Of a stretch of DNA of 64,000 nt, positions 10,593-23,225 are shown one piece after another; position 1 is the first letter of the stretch, and every line of letters starts with the position of its first letter. Under the pieces are notes generated by a model. The model ran no database searches, was not told the DNA's origin, and was given only the letters and a program-made list of their open reading frames with translations. Location: assembly GCA_964059195.1 (NCBI GenBank), contig CAXKWD010000004.1, positions 123,166,043 to 123,230,042 of the forward strand, read 5' to 3'. The DNA comes from Ectobius pallidus (Eukaryota; Arthropoda; Insecta; Blattodea; Ectobiidae). The position numbers were made by a program, and so were the translations under genes.

Positions 10593-12760
10593 GTTAGCTA
10601 TGGCATAAAAACCTGCAAACTGTTATATGCGTTTAATCGGCATCGTTTTCTGTGACTCCCGATATCTTTCCCTTTTGTTAGTTGCATTAGAATTGAGAAA
10701 CATAATAAAACTTTATCCTCATATTGCAGGTATTTTCACTTTTATTTTTATGTGAAAGTTCTATGACTGGATTGATGGGGCTCAGGTGAACATGTTGCGG
10801 AAATTCAAAACATTTTGTTCTCCAATTTACTTATACACTCCAGGAAATAAATGAGACATGGTGGTAAATAAACAGACCAAAGGAGTAATGAATTTTGTTT
10901 GTTTGAGAGAGCTGTAATATTGTAACTAGAAGTATAAATCTTTCACTAATGCCCAAGTTTTCATCCGCATCAATCTCTAAGTGGAAATTTTCATTAAAAC
11001 TGTAAATAATTGATGCCTATGGAACGCTCTCAAATTGTTAAAATAAAGTTTTGAGAATTAGAATCTAGAAAAAGACGTATACACAACTAAACCGATCAGC
11101 CTATAATTGGCTGTCAGATGTAGTTAGCAGACAGGCATAAAAATGCAATATATATTTATTTTTTCTACATTCATAGAACATATGCTGTAGAATATAACCA
11201 ATTTTTGCCACACTCACAGCCCTAGCCCCTTTTGTAGCTATTGGTCCTAAGTTGACGATAGCCTAAAAGAAAAACACTAATATAGCAGGCTAATAGTCCT
11301 ATATAAACAATTTGTGCATCATAGCCCTTTACTTTATGTGCAAATGCTGAAACAATGAAAATCTTTAGACAACAAAATTTCATGTTTACATCTCTTCTGT
11401 AAGAGTTATGAATGTGCCTGTCAAATTTGCTTGAAGTGTACACAATATTTAAATGAAATCAAATTTAAATGCCTGCTAAAACTATATTTCATATTTGCAT
11501 GACAGTTATTACAAAAATTCCTTGATAGGCCTATAGACTCATATATTTATCCAATATAATTAGATTACCTTTTGTGAAATTTTCAAAACTTCAGCTTTAC
11601 AAATACAAGAGATATTTGCTCACATAACTTCTCTGTATCCTAATAATGGACAACACTATTAGGTGAATCTCACTTCATATTCTGATTAAGTGCCGTATCG
11701 CTGTGAATGGGAATTCAGTTATTTAGCCTCGTAAATAGCTGTATTGTTAGCCACGCAAGAGTTTGGGCGTAGGATAACTGGCTTATAACTTCTCTCTTAA
11801 GTAAAAATGTTTCCAACAAAAGTTTTATTTCTTGCTAAGCTTGTAAGCATCTCATGTACAAAATTTAGGGGAAATCGTTAGAGCAGTTTTCGAGAAAATT
11901 ACGAAAAAATTAATATTTTAATATTAAAGTTATAGTAACTTATAAATAAGAGACAGTCGTCGCCTAACTTCGAGAGAAAGTTAAATTGTCCATGTTTAAG
12001 TTAAAGAGTTGAAGAATTAAAGACGTGCTTATTAAGTTGTTCACCATGCAAGTCTTGAGAGCTTAGTTTATACTTCTCTTTAGATAATTTTTAAGAAAAA
12101 ATCTGATGTGAGTCACATAATTTCCTCTACCCCAATAAAAATTTGCCTCTTACTATAACATATTATATATATAAATCCCTTCATCTACATATTGCAAGAA
12201 CGAACAGAATGTCGTTATCACATCGCATCGCATCCCTGTAGGATACATAACCCAAATAAAATCTGATTATCGCCATCGAGTAACTTTCTTTATTGTAAGT
12301 ATGGCCAAATATACATCTTTCTCACATCACATTCCGATATATAATAAGAGGCCATTAAAGAGCGCGTAATCAGTATTTTTCAAATCTGATGCAAAGCTTT
12401 ATTGTTCACCAGGCAAAACTGAGTTTCTACAAATAGTGGGTGCATATGACTTACCTATCACAGACTTTTTTTTAAAATGTTAAATATAAAAGTTTTAGCC
12501 ATCTATAATGGTAAAGGGCTCACCACGCCACTATCGCGAAGCAGTAATACCTAGTAGATTGGACTGATACCTTTTCACCGCGCGCTCCCGTGGCCCCACT
12601 CTTTCGATAACAACTCTAAGGTTGCTACTTATCTCCACTACTTTCGTAATTATGTTGTTCGTAACGATAGAGCGTAACGCAACTTTGGGTTAGCTCTCGA
12701 TTTACTCCTAGCGCGCCTAAAGAAGTTTCGCTTAAAACAAAATAAATAAAAACATTCCTG
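10593..12760 (+). repeat. large-unit upstream block (right half)
   Basis: Aligns by eye with 40420-42780 apart from an insertion in that copy: GTTGTTAGATATGRCATAAA, then CAGACAGGCATAAAAAT-like words, AATTAGGTGAATCTCACTT, AATCGTTAGAGCAGTTTTCG and CAGAATGTCGTTA. It is non-coding in both copies. The AATCGTT...GTTTTCGAGAAAAT word recurs many times across the window (for example 12, 29, 42 kb). The stretch 12500-12760 is GC-richer and unrecognised. Confidence 0.55.
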
Positions 12761-14044
12761 GCTCCCTATACAATCTAGCTAGGGAGAGAATGGCGGTAAT
12801 TTCTGTCTATAATCTAAACATATTGTTACACGGTTTAACAATCTGTAATAATTCCCCAAAAAATAAAACTCTATGGAAACGGAAAGAGACTTTTCAAATA
12901 AAAATAAAAATAAATACGATTGTAATAAATTAAGTATTTTATATTAATCAAATGAATTGAAATATCTGAAAGCAGAGAGAATGGAATCGCCACGGCTTGT
13001 AGCAGGAATTATACAACACCACGAGGAAAAGGTACAGCATAATATAAATTGTACACAAACGTCTTTGGCCTAATATTATACAAAAAGTTTAAATTCAGCC
13101 TATATAATCCGAAGAGTTTATTTTGGTCATGTAATACAAATTGTATTTTTGTGTATGATAACTTTAATATATTAATGCATAAATTATTATGTATATGCCA
13201 TTAATATGCGGTTAAGTATACGTTTAAAGGCAAAGTATACCAATAGCGGAGTAAAAGAAGCTGATGACCCGGACATCCAAATCAAAACTTTATTTTGTGT
13301 AAATTGTTTGGTTCCTTTCTCCCTTCACGATCAGTAAAATTCTCTAAAAACATTGTATCGAGTTTTGGTAAGGAGTGGGGGTGGAAGCAATAAAAACGGA
13401 ACTTTTCATATTTTTTCAAACATACCTTGAAATCCACGGGGTTTAGCAAAAAATGATTAGGAACCAAATTACACATATTAAACCACATAAAATGAGCTCC
13501 ATTCTAATTTCTCAATTTATTTTTGAAATATCAATTAATTTAGTTGGTTATTTAATCAGACTTGAACTCTATCTTCTCCGACAGATTTTAAAATATGAAG
13601 ATGATTTTTAAATTCCTCAAATTAAAAATAGCGATAGAAAATTAAAAAGTAGTTTCGCATTAAAAGAAATTAAATTTTTATATAGTACACACTAAATGTC
13701 CAGTTAGGATAAAGTTATATTTAATTACAGGATATTAATCAGTGTTATAAAATTGAGGCACTTTCAAAGAGAAAGGTGAATCTTTCAAATATCCAATATT
13801 CAGTGCCCTTCAGTCTTATCGAAGAATAGTGGGATCAAAACCAAAACATTCTAGCCAATTTGTTCTTATGCAGTCAGGAAGGGAATTACAGTAATTTCCG
13901 CGAACTTTATTCACTGCAATGGTAATTATTATTTACAAGGTTCAACAATTTGTTATAATTCCAAAACAGCCTCTACGGAAACAGAATACAACTTTGCAAA
14001 TAAAAGTAATTGTAAATTACATCTTAAATTAAATTCATGAATTT

Positions 14045-14240
14045 CATGTTTACCTTTGAGGATAAATTATGATGAACTGATACATATTCTCCTTATTCCT
14101 TTAATGTTTATACTTAAAATGAAAGACACAACTACTTCAGATTACTTTGAAAAAATATACATAGGGATTTATTGAGTTAAACAATATAAAATTGACCTAT
14201 GTATGTAGTGTTCACATATAAGACCAAAAAACCAATGATA
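14045..14240 (+). repeat. dispersed repeat, member 1 of an inverted pair
   Basis: Words such as GATACATATTCTCCTTATTC, TTTATACTTAAAAT, TTGAAAAAATATACATA and GGTTTATTGAGTT-like sequence recur in reverse complement at about 24160-24345. In both places it interrupts the large unit at different points, so it behaves as an independent element. No coding potential is seen. Confidence 0.55.
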
Positions 14241-14532
14241 AAAATTGAAACCAGAGAGGACGATATTATATTTACGCTGGTTGCAGGAATTAAACAACAA
14301 CATGAGGAAAATATACCACATAAGCTGTAATCGTCATAGGCCTACTATTACACCAAACGTTTACTGGAGCTCGGAAGAACTGAATTATTAAAAATCACAA
14401 TCTCAAAGTATCAGAATTCCGTGCAAATTTTCGAGGGAATTCATATCTCCTCTTTATTATAGATGAATGTGTGTAATATTTTTAAAAATTAAAAAGTACG
14501 TGATATTTACAATGGGCTTCTTATTTCTGCAG

Positions 14533-14907
14533 GATTCACAAAAATCATCTGGAACTTGACAACGATTAATGGCGATGGTGACCAACGGATGCTGTGGGAT
14601 CCTAAATGGACGAAAGAAATACGGAGGTGACTGCAGTAAGAAGGAAAATGTTATCTGCGTTAAGAGTAAGGTAGCATTATAATGTTGATTTGTATATTAA
14701 GCGTAAAACGTACTTCAAGAAATTTATAGGATTAATGTTCACATCTCAATTGAGAAAGGCATACGAACATTTTGCTGCAAAAGGCGGTGGAAAAAGAAAG
14801 GATTGTGCGTTCTTATGTTTCGATGTAAAAACCACTGAAATGTTTAGCCTATTGTTCAGTATAAAAATAATTAAAAAATTCCATAAGACCAAAGACCAGA
14901 TCTCAAA
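14533..14907 (+). other. exon-like segment of unit copy 2
   Basis: Acceptor-like CTTATTTCTGCAG just before 14533 and donor-like CTCAAA/GTATGT at 14907. It carries the P1 left arm near its 3' end but has no downstream module partner. No conserved reading frame with its relatives. Confidence 0.35.
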
Positions 14908-15124
14908 GTATGTTCTTAAAATGTAACTAAATTATAGTAACTACTTTGTCAAATTGTTGCAAAGATTTAAATTCACATAATTGGTTATTAAATTATCACT
15001 GAACTGACCGGGATACATATCCAGATCTTGGGTTTGTTCGGGAAATTTGTGTGCATCCATAGTTTGGTTTGTTCTTTTCTTTCTGGATTGTTCTAACGAA
15101 TCCACGTTTCATCCCCTTTCACGA

Positions 15125-15330
15125 TGGATTTCAAAAACTCGCTCCCAGCTGACTTTCATCCATCTGAAGAAAGATCTGGGAGAACAGCGCTTCCACAGCA
15201 ACGAAGAATTTCAAAACACTTCAAAATGCCTTGAAGACCCTTCTCAATACGCTGGTGGCAAGCTTCTATGAAGAGGGTATAGTAAAGTTGGTACCACGCT
15301 ACGACAAGTGACTCCATCAGAACGAGTTTA
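15125..15330 (+). pseudogene. mariner-family transposase C-terminal fragment
   Basis: Two overlapping frames give the C-terminus of a mariner transposase: LTFIHLKKDLGEQRFHSNEE in one frame and, after a shift, TLVASFYEEGIVKLVPRYDK then stop (15219-15311). The FYEEGIxKLVPRYDK ending is characteristic of mariner-like DDE transposases. The catalytic core is absent, so it cannot be active. It lies exactly where unit copy 2 should continue into its RNA module. The downstream boundary is unclear. Confidence 0.85.
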
Positions 15331-16090
15331 TGTAGAGAAGTAGCTAGAAGATGTACCTAAATGCTCCAAATAAAACAGTTTTGATTTTCACTATGCTGTT
15401 CATTTTATGCCCCATCGGAGGTTTAAAAAAATATAGCCCTCGTGTGTATAGGCCTATATATATTCGCGAATTTTTACCAAAACGTCAATTCCAGTCCGAA
15501 TTTGATGACCACCTAGGAGAAAAAAACGCTTACATTGCGGACTAGCATATTAAACCCATTTCGTATTCATACATTTGTGCTTGGCCGTATTGCAAGGTGA
15601 GCGATTTCAGTTGTCTCAAAGTAGTATTGCTCAAAGCATACGACTTTGAAGTCTGAGTTTGACGAACAATAACTGGCTTGTAACTTCCCTACAGAGAATT
15701 AAAAAATGTTTGAATAAGAATTGTAGATCTTAAAATAAAATAAGCACTTCGTGAACAACACTTAAACAAAATCAATGGGGCCGTTCTCGAAAAAAATATA
15801 CAAAAAATAAGTTTTCGTAACGTAAAATCTTACTAAAAGAGCAATTCGTAGCTTAAATTATTGAAATAAATGTATTGCTAGAAGACGAAAATAGACATCG
15901 AAAAATTATTAGAGGTTTCTTCCTCAAATTGTTTAATAAAAATGCGTAGAAAACAGTTCAAATCAGAAATAAGAAAGGTACATTTCTTAAAACTCCAAGG
16001 TACAATGTAACTATTATGAAGCATTCATAAATAAAAATCAAAATATTTCGACCTATCCGATCCATTCTGGAAGTGAATGACGCTAGATTC
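15331..16090 (+). repeat. anonymous sequence passing into the upstream block of unit copy 3
   Basis: 15331-15560 is unrecognised and may include the 3' end of the mariner element. From about 15585 a unit block is clear: TGAGTTTGACGAACAATAACTGGC, ATTGTAGATCTTAAAATAA and a GCCGTTCTCGAAAAA word, all paralleled at 27740-27950. No coding region. Confidence 0.5.
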
Positions 16091-16606
16091 TATGAGCAAA
16101 GCTTTATTCGAAAGCTAGTTTTGCAAAATGTGCTGTTTTAGAAGCTTAAACAATCCATTATACTTTCAGAATAATTTCCACGGAAACAGAATGCGTCTTT
16201 GCGAATAAAAATAACTATATTTCAAAATTTTAGATAATTATGAATCTTAAAATCCAAATATGGATTAAATAAATTAGATATACAAATAAAAATATGGAAG
16301 GAGATATTTGAAAGCAATTGGAGAAAGGGATCGTCAAGGGTGATCATAGATTTAACAATACCAAGAGAAGAAGGTATGGCAAAATATAAACTGTGCGTGA
16401 ATGAACAACATAAGTCTATTACAGTATATGCAAATGTTTTAAATGCAGCCTACAAACACCTAAGAATTGAATTATTTGTCACAATCTGAAGAGTATCAAT
16501 ATTTCGAAATTTCTTGTAATTGTTTGAGGGAACTGAACCCCTCTCTGTATTCTGTATGCAAGTACGATTTATTGTGGTATTTAGAATGGCCTCCTAATTT
16601 CTGCAG

Positions 16607-16850
16607 GTTACCCAAAAATTACGTATCTGGAGCTTGACAACGATTAATGGGATGCTGGCCAAGAGACGCAGTGGAATTTCCAATTCGACGGAAGAAGTGC
16701 GAATACAACGCCGGAGGTGCCTGCCTAAGATGGAAAATGTTTGCTGGAGAAGACAGTGGAAGAAGAAGGGTATTTTCCATGTCACTGTATGTTTATTCTT
16801 AAGTACAAAAGTAATTAAAACATCCATAGGACCAAAGACCAGATCTCAAA
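16607..16850 (+). other. exon-like segment of unit copy 3
   Basis: Acceptor-like CTCCTAATTTCTGCAG precedes 16607 and CTCAAA/GTAAAT follows 16850. At 244 nt it is shorter than the roughly 370-380 nt of type I. It ends with the P1 left arm. Short ORFs exist on both strands but are not kept in the related copies. Confidence 0.35.
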
Positions 16851-17025
16851 GTAAATTCTTAAAATTAATCTGATATTTATGGACTGTTTTGCCAAATTGG
16901 TGCAAAGAATTAAATATTTAAATCAATATAGTTCCATGCTAAATTATCACTGAACTGCACCAGAGCTCATTCGGGTATTGCATTTCATGTGTAATAAATA
17001 CAACGATTTCATTATAAAAAGAGCA

Positions 17026-17254
17026 TTGGTCATTGGTGAATCGCTGCTTTGTTTAATACACAACAGCGATAACGGAGCCTAATGTCTGTTATTCCTTTAC
17101 GACCTGAAATGCAATCTATATGAAATTTGTAACACCGGGTGCTACATTGAAGTTTAAAGGAATAACAGAAAATCCTATCCTTCGCGTCCACGTTCGCAGG
17201 CTCTGGAAATGCAGTTGAGCAAGTTGAACTCAACTGTAGCCAAGAAGGAAGGGT
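17026..17254 (+). ncRNA. structured RNA module, copy 3
   Basis: P1 right arm reads TTGGTCATTGGT, giving one A-A mismatch and one G-U pair against 16831-16842, so P1 is weakened here. P2 ATCGCTG (17040) / CAGCGAT (17064-17070) is perfect. P3 TCTGTTATTCCTTT (17085-17098) / AAAGGAATAACAGA (17156-17169) is perfect over 14 bp. P5 TGCAGTTGAG / CTCAACTGTA is fully paired. Compared with copy 1, the G in a U-G pair has become A (U-A), and a C has become U opposite G. The module stays near-identical while the sequence beyond 17260 differs from other units. Confidence 0.65.
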
Positions 17255-17275
17255 GAAATCGTATTGTTAACAATT

Positions 17276-18345
17276 AGGGGAGGTTTAAAAATATTAACAT
17301 ATACAAAATTTTCAGCTTTGAGTTACTGGAGTAATCTTGTGCTTAATCACCAGATGAATTCATTGGCGAAGTCGAAATTTATTTAACATTAAAGCTACTG
17401 ACATAACATGTGGATGAACTGGAGTTTTCATAAATCTTAAAATCCACTGGCAACTGATTTTTACAAATTTAAGCGAACTTGCACACATCACTTATTAAAT
17501 TTTGATATTCTTTATTTAAATTTACATTGTTAGAACCTAATTCATGGTAGGGACTAGGAAATATTTTATTTCATCTCTAAATCTCAGGACATTTTGGAAA
17601 AGCTTTCATTAAAAATGACTGACATCCGTGTGCTCTAATATAAAAATATAAAATGAGACAGGTATCCGTGAAAACAACAGACACAGGGTGCAATACCGAA
17701 GCTCTTTAAGTCTACAATAAATAATGCAAGTACATCGATACAGCTCAAAAACATCCATTCGGAAATCACGTTAGTGAAAAAAAAATAGTTCTGACAAAGA
17801 AGTTACTGAAGTAGGCCCTACTTCGATGTGTCTTCAGAAGAAGATTCAACATTTTATGAAGAAGTGTGCCGAGATTGTCATAATGCTGCATGTGTGTGAT
17901 TCTTGATGAAGAAGCTTCCAGTGAAGTGTCGTGTTCTTATGAATTTATTATCGACACTGATCTTGGACAGAATCATTCAATGATACCACAGTACAAATGC
18001 ATATACATGCCTCCTATTTATTATGCTGCATTTTTATTGAACATATGCTTTAAATGTCAAAGGATAGCAAAGTATTTATGGAAAATCTTGATTAACAAAG
18101 TTAGAAAATTATGCGAAAAACACGTAAATGTTGACGTTTGTAAAAACGTGTAATTTTCAGCTTTAATTTACAGGCAGTATGTAGTATGAAAAATGTAAAA
18201 TATTCACAACTATTTTATTTATATCATTTTCTATCAACTCATATTAGCTGCGAAAATAATATGTAAATATGTGAATTTTAAAAAATACTTCTTCCCTGAA
18301 AATTTATATTTGTTGTAGATGTGAAGTTTTGTGAATCCCCCCTAT
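17276..18345. mobile_element. unidentified insertion in the unit tail
   Basis: The unit tail stops at about 17275 and resumes at about 18365 with AAAGTTATGAAACACAATTTG (compare 23.8 and 53.1 kb). The ends read TTAGGGGAGGTTTAAAAA and TTTGTGAATCCCCCCTA, which are weakly inverted, so a DNA transposon is possible. An 87-codon ORF at 17890-18153 has no recognisable similarity and I do not treat it as a gene. Confidence 0.35.
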
Positions 18346-18364
18346 TGCTGAAAGTACGAATCTG

Positions 18365-18525
18365 ACCATGATTTTTTAAAGTTATGAAACACAATTTGTA
18401 CTTTTACCAAAGTCGTACATTTATGTCGTATCTGTACTAAATAGTGCTTACGTAATTGTCCTTAATATGCGAAAAAGTGCAAGTTTAAAGGCCTAGTCGA
18501 TCAATGAAAAATTCGGGCAAGTCTT
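18365..18525 (+). repeat. large-unit copy 3 tail
   Basis: CCAAAGTCGTACATTTATGT, CTTAATATGCGAAAAAGTGC and TTAAAGGCCTAGTCGATCAA match the tails after the modules at 31.2 and 53.1 kb. Non-coding. Confidence 0.55.
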
Positions 18526-18529
18526 GATG

Positions 18530-18830
18530 CAGGATTTATTATGCAGGATTGTCAAATTGTTGATTTTCGTATTGTATAACCGTGGAAGCATGATGCACAT
18601 AATGAGTTTCAGGATCTTCATGGATGTTTGGGAGTTCCGTGGGGGATCGTAGTGGAATCTGCTCGGAACGGGGTCTTTGGACATTCCAATCATCTCATTG
18701 TCAGGGGTTGGCCCAATAGGCCTGGATTTGTGGCCTACCTGCTTAGGGTTTTTCCCAACCCAACTCTCCCCCTCCATGGGTTCCAACAATAGCATATAAT
18801 ACAAAATAACAGTATAAATTAGAAAATAAT
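18530..18830. other. GC-richer insertion of unknown type in the unit tail
   Basis: The unit reads GATCAGGATTTATT... near 31320. Here the same word (18526) is followed by unrelated sequence with GGTCTTTGGACATTCCAATC and CAACCCAACTCTCCCCCTCC. On the - strand a 103-codon frame (18493-18804) covers it, but I recognise no domain. Probably a retroposon fragment. Confidence 0.35.
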
Positions 18831-19730
18831 AATATTGAGAAATTGAAACTAAGTGTAAAATATATTAGCAATAACACTATAAATTTATAATGCCAATTTC
18901 ATTTTTCTGATTAACCTTCTTCAGAACAATAATATTGATTTAGAACATAATTTAAAGTGATGAGCAATGATTAGAAAGTTGTTCCGCAATATTTAAAAAA
19001 ATCATTCCACCCACTTCAATTCATACAGAATTTCAGGATGGAAAAATTCGTTCAACTCACGATGTCAAGCGATAATCCTGTGCAATGTCTCTTTTTTCAC
19101 TTCTACATTAATTATTATCAAAGGATTCCACGAGCATAAACAGTAGATCTTAATGGTTTCCATGGATCTTCAAGGCATAATGAAATGTTTTCAAGGACAG
19201 ATGAAAGAAATTATCATCATTTAAATGTGGAATAAACAGCTTATAAACCTAAATCTCCAAGAAGAAATGCAAAAGGATACTGAGCAGTCAAAAGAAGGGA
19301 ATTACACAATCAAGGATTTCCAAGACGAGTAGTACCTACGAATTTATTGTGAGTAGGCTATTAATGGATAAATTTAAATAAATGTAGAATTTCATTACGT
19401 TAGACAGTGACCGAAAGCTGAATTTTTTATCTGAAGTAAACAGTTGACTAAAAACAGGATGTGATGTTACAAGTCATGAACGTAAGATACCACAGTGCAT
19501 TACGTCAAGCAGTTGCGACTTTCTGTACTTTCTACAACAGAAATAAATCTTTTTGACAGCTGGTGCAATTGTAGCACCTCTGGTGGGACACAAACCATCC
19601 ATACTTTCTGTATTGCAATATAGGCCTGTGTGTAAAAATTAATAAATAACAACGTGCACCATTTTATACGACTCCTAAAACATTTTCTCCTTAGCAAGTT
19701 AACTCAGAAATAGGCCTAAGATATATTTCT
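18831..19730. other. anonymous AT-rich sequence
   Basis: No gene, RNA or element recognised. The part around 19140-19330 (GGTTTCCATGGATCTTCAAG, then CATAATGAAATGTTTTCAAG) has a diverged relative near 58630-58760, so it is another low-copy block of the larger repeat landscape. Confidence 0.4.
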
Positions 19731-20253
19731 TTTAGTATGGCTCTATAGAAAGAGGAATTTGTTCCAAACAAAATTTAAGTTATCGACCTTTCCTATAAAT
19801 GAATGCATTTAAATCTAGCGCCTCTTTTAAGAAATTAACTGAAAGAATAACTCTGTCTCTAATGCTTAAGATTCCGTCCGCATACCTCTCAAAGGGGAGA
19901 TTTTCATTAAAACTGTAAACATCTCATGCGCTTGGAAGGTTTTGAAGATGTGAAAATAAAGTCTTCAGAAAATGCCACTAAAATGTTTTCGTATATGAGT
20001 ATAAAGATTGGAAATGACTGCGAGACCTAGTAAGGAAGCCAGGCCAAACAATCTACTGTAACTGTCTTTTTAAAAGCTGATGAAACATTTTGTCGTAATA
20101 CGCCAAACGTTATTTTTCATTTATTTTTGCTAAAATCTCAGTCCTAACCCTTTTTATAGCCTGTACCCCTAAGAACATGACTCCCTACTAGATAATCTCT
20201 TACATAGAAGACCAGTATTAACAATTTTTTATTTATTTGTGCATTATAGCATC
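19731..20253 (+). repeat. large-unit upstream block
   Basis: Shares GAAATTTTCATTAAAACTGT-type words with 9900, 10980 and 27660, then AACCCTTTTTATAGC and a GTGCATTATAGCATC word that parallels GTGCATCATAGCCC near 11320. Non-coding. Confidence 0.5.
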
Positions 20254-21115
20254 AGGGACGAGCGATGATCATATGCTAATATGCTAAAGAGCACTGCGAA
20301 AACTGAACTAACAGTTTGCCTATTCTCTACGAATGCCAACCGTTATGCAAACAGTATGGAAGGCAATGTACTTTGTAGCGCTCTCTCCGGGAAAACTAGG
20401 AACTACAGTGTCGAGTACTGAATTATTGGCTTCAGCCGCTACATCTCACTCAGAGAGAAGGGGCAATAGACCTACTAGCCTAACCTGACTGTGCACACAC
20501 TACTGGGCTTTGCTCCTTGCCAACTGTGATTGTGCTATAATTCACGGAGCCACTAAAGGGTCGAGCATTAATCGTAGGATGATGTATTGTCGAGCGGCAG
20601 AATTTCTTAAATGTGAAGCAACGTGACGAATTCTGTATATGATCTGTTAAAGAGATTTTTAAGCAGATCTTTGGAGGAAAAGGAAGAGTTAAAGAGTTAA
20701 ATCAGTCAAAAGGCTAGGTAGTGGTAAAAAACGCGTGTATACGAAAAAATGTAATGTGAAAGTGTATGAAAACAGATGCTGCCTCTCTGAAGTTCGGAAT
20801 AATTATTTTTCTAAACATACAGGTATCTTGGCTTTGGGAAAATGTGCAGTACTGTACTTTTATTACAGACTAGGCAAGAAAATACGATGTTCATAAATTT
20901 TTCTTAAAGATACAATGCTGATATTAAGTTGTTTTACATTTATAACGTCAACGGTGTCAAATTCTTTTAATTTTAAACGCCTATATAAATAATTCTTATA
21001 CCTCTTTATTATATTATAAGTAGACTTAAAACTTGGATAAAAAAATTAAATTTTAAATGCTGGTCTACGAAATGGTAATTATCTGCAGCACTCCCTCGAT
21101 GGTCATGACCCTTTA
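20254..21115. mobile_element. unidentified insertion of about 860 bp
   Basis: Comparison with the unit near 11320 suggests sequence from AGGGACGAGCGATGATCAT to GGTCATGACCCT was inserted. Flanking ATAGCATC and TTAGCATT are a plausible imperfect 8-bp duplication, which would suit a hAT-type element, but the inverted termini match only weakly. No ORF of note. Low confidence on class. Confidence 0.35.
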
Positions 21116-22335
21116 GCATTAGAAGTGCTCAAACAATTAAACATCGTAGAACCGAACTTCATATTTTCACCTCTTCTCTTTATGTGGTATAAAGTGTAAA
21201 TTTAGTAACTTGTTTTCTTGCCAATGCGTCTATGTTCGACACTTTCCTTTCTTTCGAAAACTGCGCTCTCAATTTTGGTTTAAGTTTATATAGCATATTT
21301 AAATTGCTATGGTTCTACATCCTTAAAAATTGCATTCAAAACATTTCGTTTCCGAAGTGCAACAAAAAATTCGATATATGTTAATGAGTAACCAATATAA
21401 AATGAAGCTATTTTTGGGAATTGTTAAAAATCGTAACAATCTCTGAAGGACATTTATCATAAAATGTTAATAAATATTCTCAAGAATAAACATTATCATA
21501 AGACGATAGTTTGTGAAATTATCAAATAACAATAAAACTTTAGCTTTAAAAACGTAGAAATTTCTATTGTTATACTCACATAGCTTTCTATACTCCAACC
21601 ATGCACAATATAATTTTCCCTCTTCAAAATCTGATATAGAATAAGCGACCGTATTGCAGTGAGTGAGATATCAGTTGCTTCAACCTCATAAATAGCTGTT
21701 ATTGTTAGCCACACAATACTTAAACCCGAATTTGAGCACACGAATCTGGCTTATAACTTCCTTTCAAATCGTTAACGCGGCTTTCGAGAAAATCATGGAA
21801 AAATCTTATTCCATGTTAAAGTGACAGTAAAAGTAAAGTACCGGTATGTTACAGAGAGGTTTACAAAATAACATAGAACACAAGAGGCCGCATTGCAAGG
21901 CCTGCATTATCTGTTGTCTCACCATCATACATAGTAGTATTGTTAACAATGTTAGTTTTGAAGCCTGAGTTTTAGCAAACAATAACTCCCTGATAACTTT
22001 CCTTCTAAGAAAAAATAAAGGTTTGATATAAATACTGTAGGCTAAATCTAAATTCTTAATAACAAAAATAAGACCTCGTGTACATGATTTTCACAACATC
22101 GTAGGAGCCGTTTCGGCGAAAATCGAGGTGATAAAATCGTAATGTACAGTAGAATTAAAAGTAAGAGAAATTCGTCGCCAATATTCACGTCACATTCCCA
22201 AAATATATTTAACCTAAAAATAATATTTTTATGTGCTTTTTTGAACGGTTTTCCTTTCTCGCAATAGAAACGCCATAAGACACAAACAAACAAACACAAA
22301 CACACACATACATAAAAGTATTTCTGAACATTTAA
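21116..22335 (+). repeat. large-unit upstream blocks
   Basis: Contains several recurring words: a GTTAGCCACACAATACT block (compare 11750 and 41650), GAGCCGTTTCGGCGAAAATC (22107), GTCGCCAATATTCACGTCAC (22170) and the CACAAACAAACAAACACAAA tract (22280). These recur near 28.3, 43.0 and 61.0 kb. Non-coding, although short ORFs occur. Confidence 0.5.
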
Positions 22336-23225
22336 TACATGGACTCAGGGAATCTCAAAACGCATATTTATAATGAAAACTCGACATCGAATTTCAGAGT
22401 CGAATACAAATTTTCATATGCCTATAACACCTTTGGTACGGTTAGAGAAGTAAAAATACAAAATTTAAAAAAACAAAATAACACATACCTCTACAAATTA
22501 ATCCACCTTAAATCCTTGATACAAAAGATAATATAGTTATCGAAAAATTATTAAAAGTTTTATCCCAAAAATTATTTGTATATGAAAAATACGTAGTAAA
22601 TAGCTCAAATGAGAATCATTCAAAAAGAAAGAAAGCTATTTTTGACTCCAGGGTACAATGTAACTATTACGAAGAAAACACTCCCAAATTGGAATAGACA
22701 GAGAGAGAATAACGCTAAATTGTAAGAGCAACGCTTTATTCGGAGGCTAGTTAAGCGAAACCTACTATTTTACGAGCTTAAACAATCCCTTACATTTTCA
22801 CAAAAATTTCCATGGAAACAGAACGCTTCTTTGGAAATAGAAATATCAAAAATAACATTTCAAAATTCTAAAAAATTATAGACATTAACATATAAATATG
22901 TATTAAATACATTACAGATACAAATCTAAATATGGATTGAGATATTACAAAGCAAATGGAGATATGGATCTTAAGGGGAGACCACAGATTTAACAATATC
23001 ATGAGGAAAAGGTATAGCAAAATACAGACTGTGCATGTATGAATACCGCAGGCCTAGTATATGCAAATATTCTAAATGCAGCCTTTAAACTCTTAAGAAT
23101 TGAATTAATTATCACAATATGAAAAGTATCAAAATTTGATGTTAATGCTTCAGGGAATTGATACCTCCCCCCTCTGTATTCTGTATGCAAGTGTAATTTT
23201 TACAATGGACTCCTCTTTTCTGCAG

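Larger units (their letters stand above)
12761..15010 (+). repeat. large-unit copy 2 (type I, RNA module lost)
   Basis: Two successive starts of the unit block are present (about 12770 and 13900). They are followed by an exon-like segment (14533-14907) ending in the P1 left arm ACCAAAGACCAG (about 14888-14899) and a CTCAAA/GTATGT donor-like site. Homology continues to GAACTGACCGG near 15007, then stops where a mariner fragment begins. The P1 right arm and the P2-P5 module are therefore missing. An inverted dispersed repeat at about 14045-14240 interrupts it. Confidence 0.65.
16091..17275 (+). repeat. large-unit copy 3 (type II)
   Basis: Contains AGCAAAGCTTTATTCGAAAG (16098), the CACGGAAACAGAATGCGTCTT block, an exon-like segment 16607-16850, the P1 left arm 16831-16842 and the RNA module 17026-17254. 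Its exon-like segment is much closer to those at 23226 and 30475 (shared AAAATGTTTGCTGGAGAAGA-type words) than to the type I copies. Confidence 0.75.

Noticed and set aside
17890..18153. 87-codon ORF as a host gene
   Set aside because: No similarity recognised, no start context, and it lies in an apparent insertion absent from other units.
22270..22320. CA/CAAA tract as an ACAY-targeted insertion site
   Set aside because: It is continuous with unit sequence on both sides and no element is attached.
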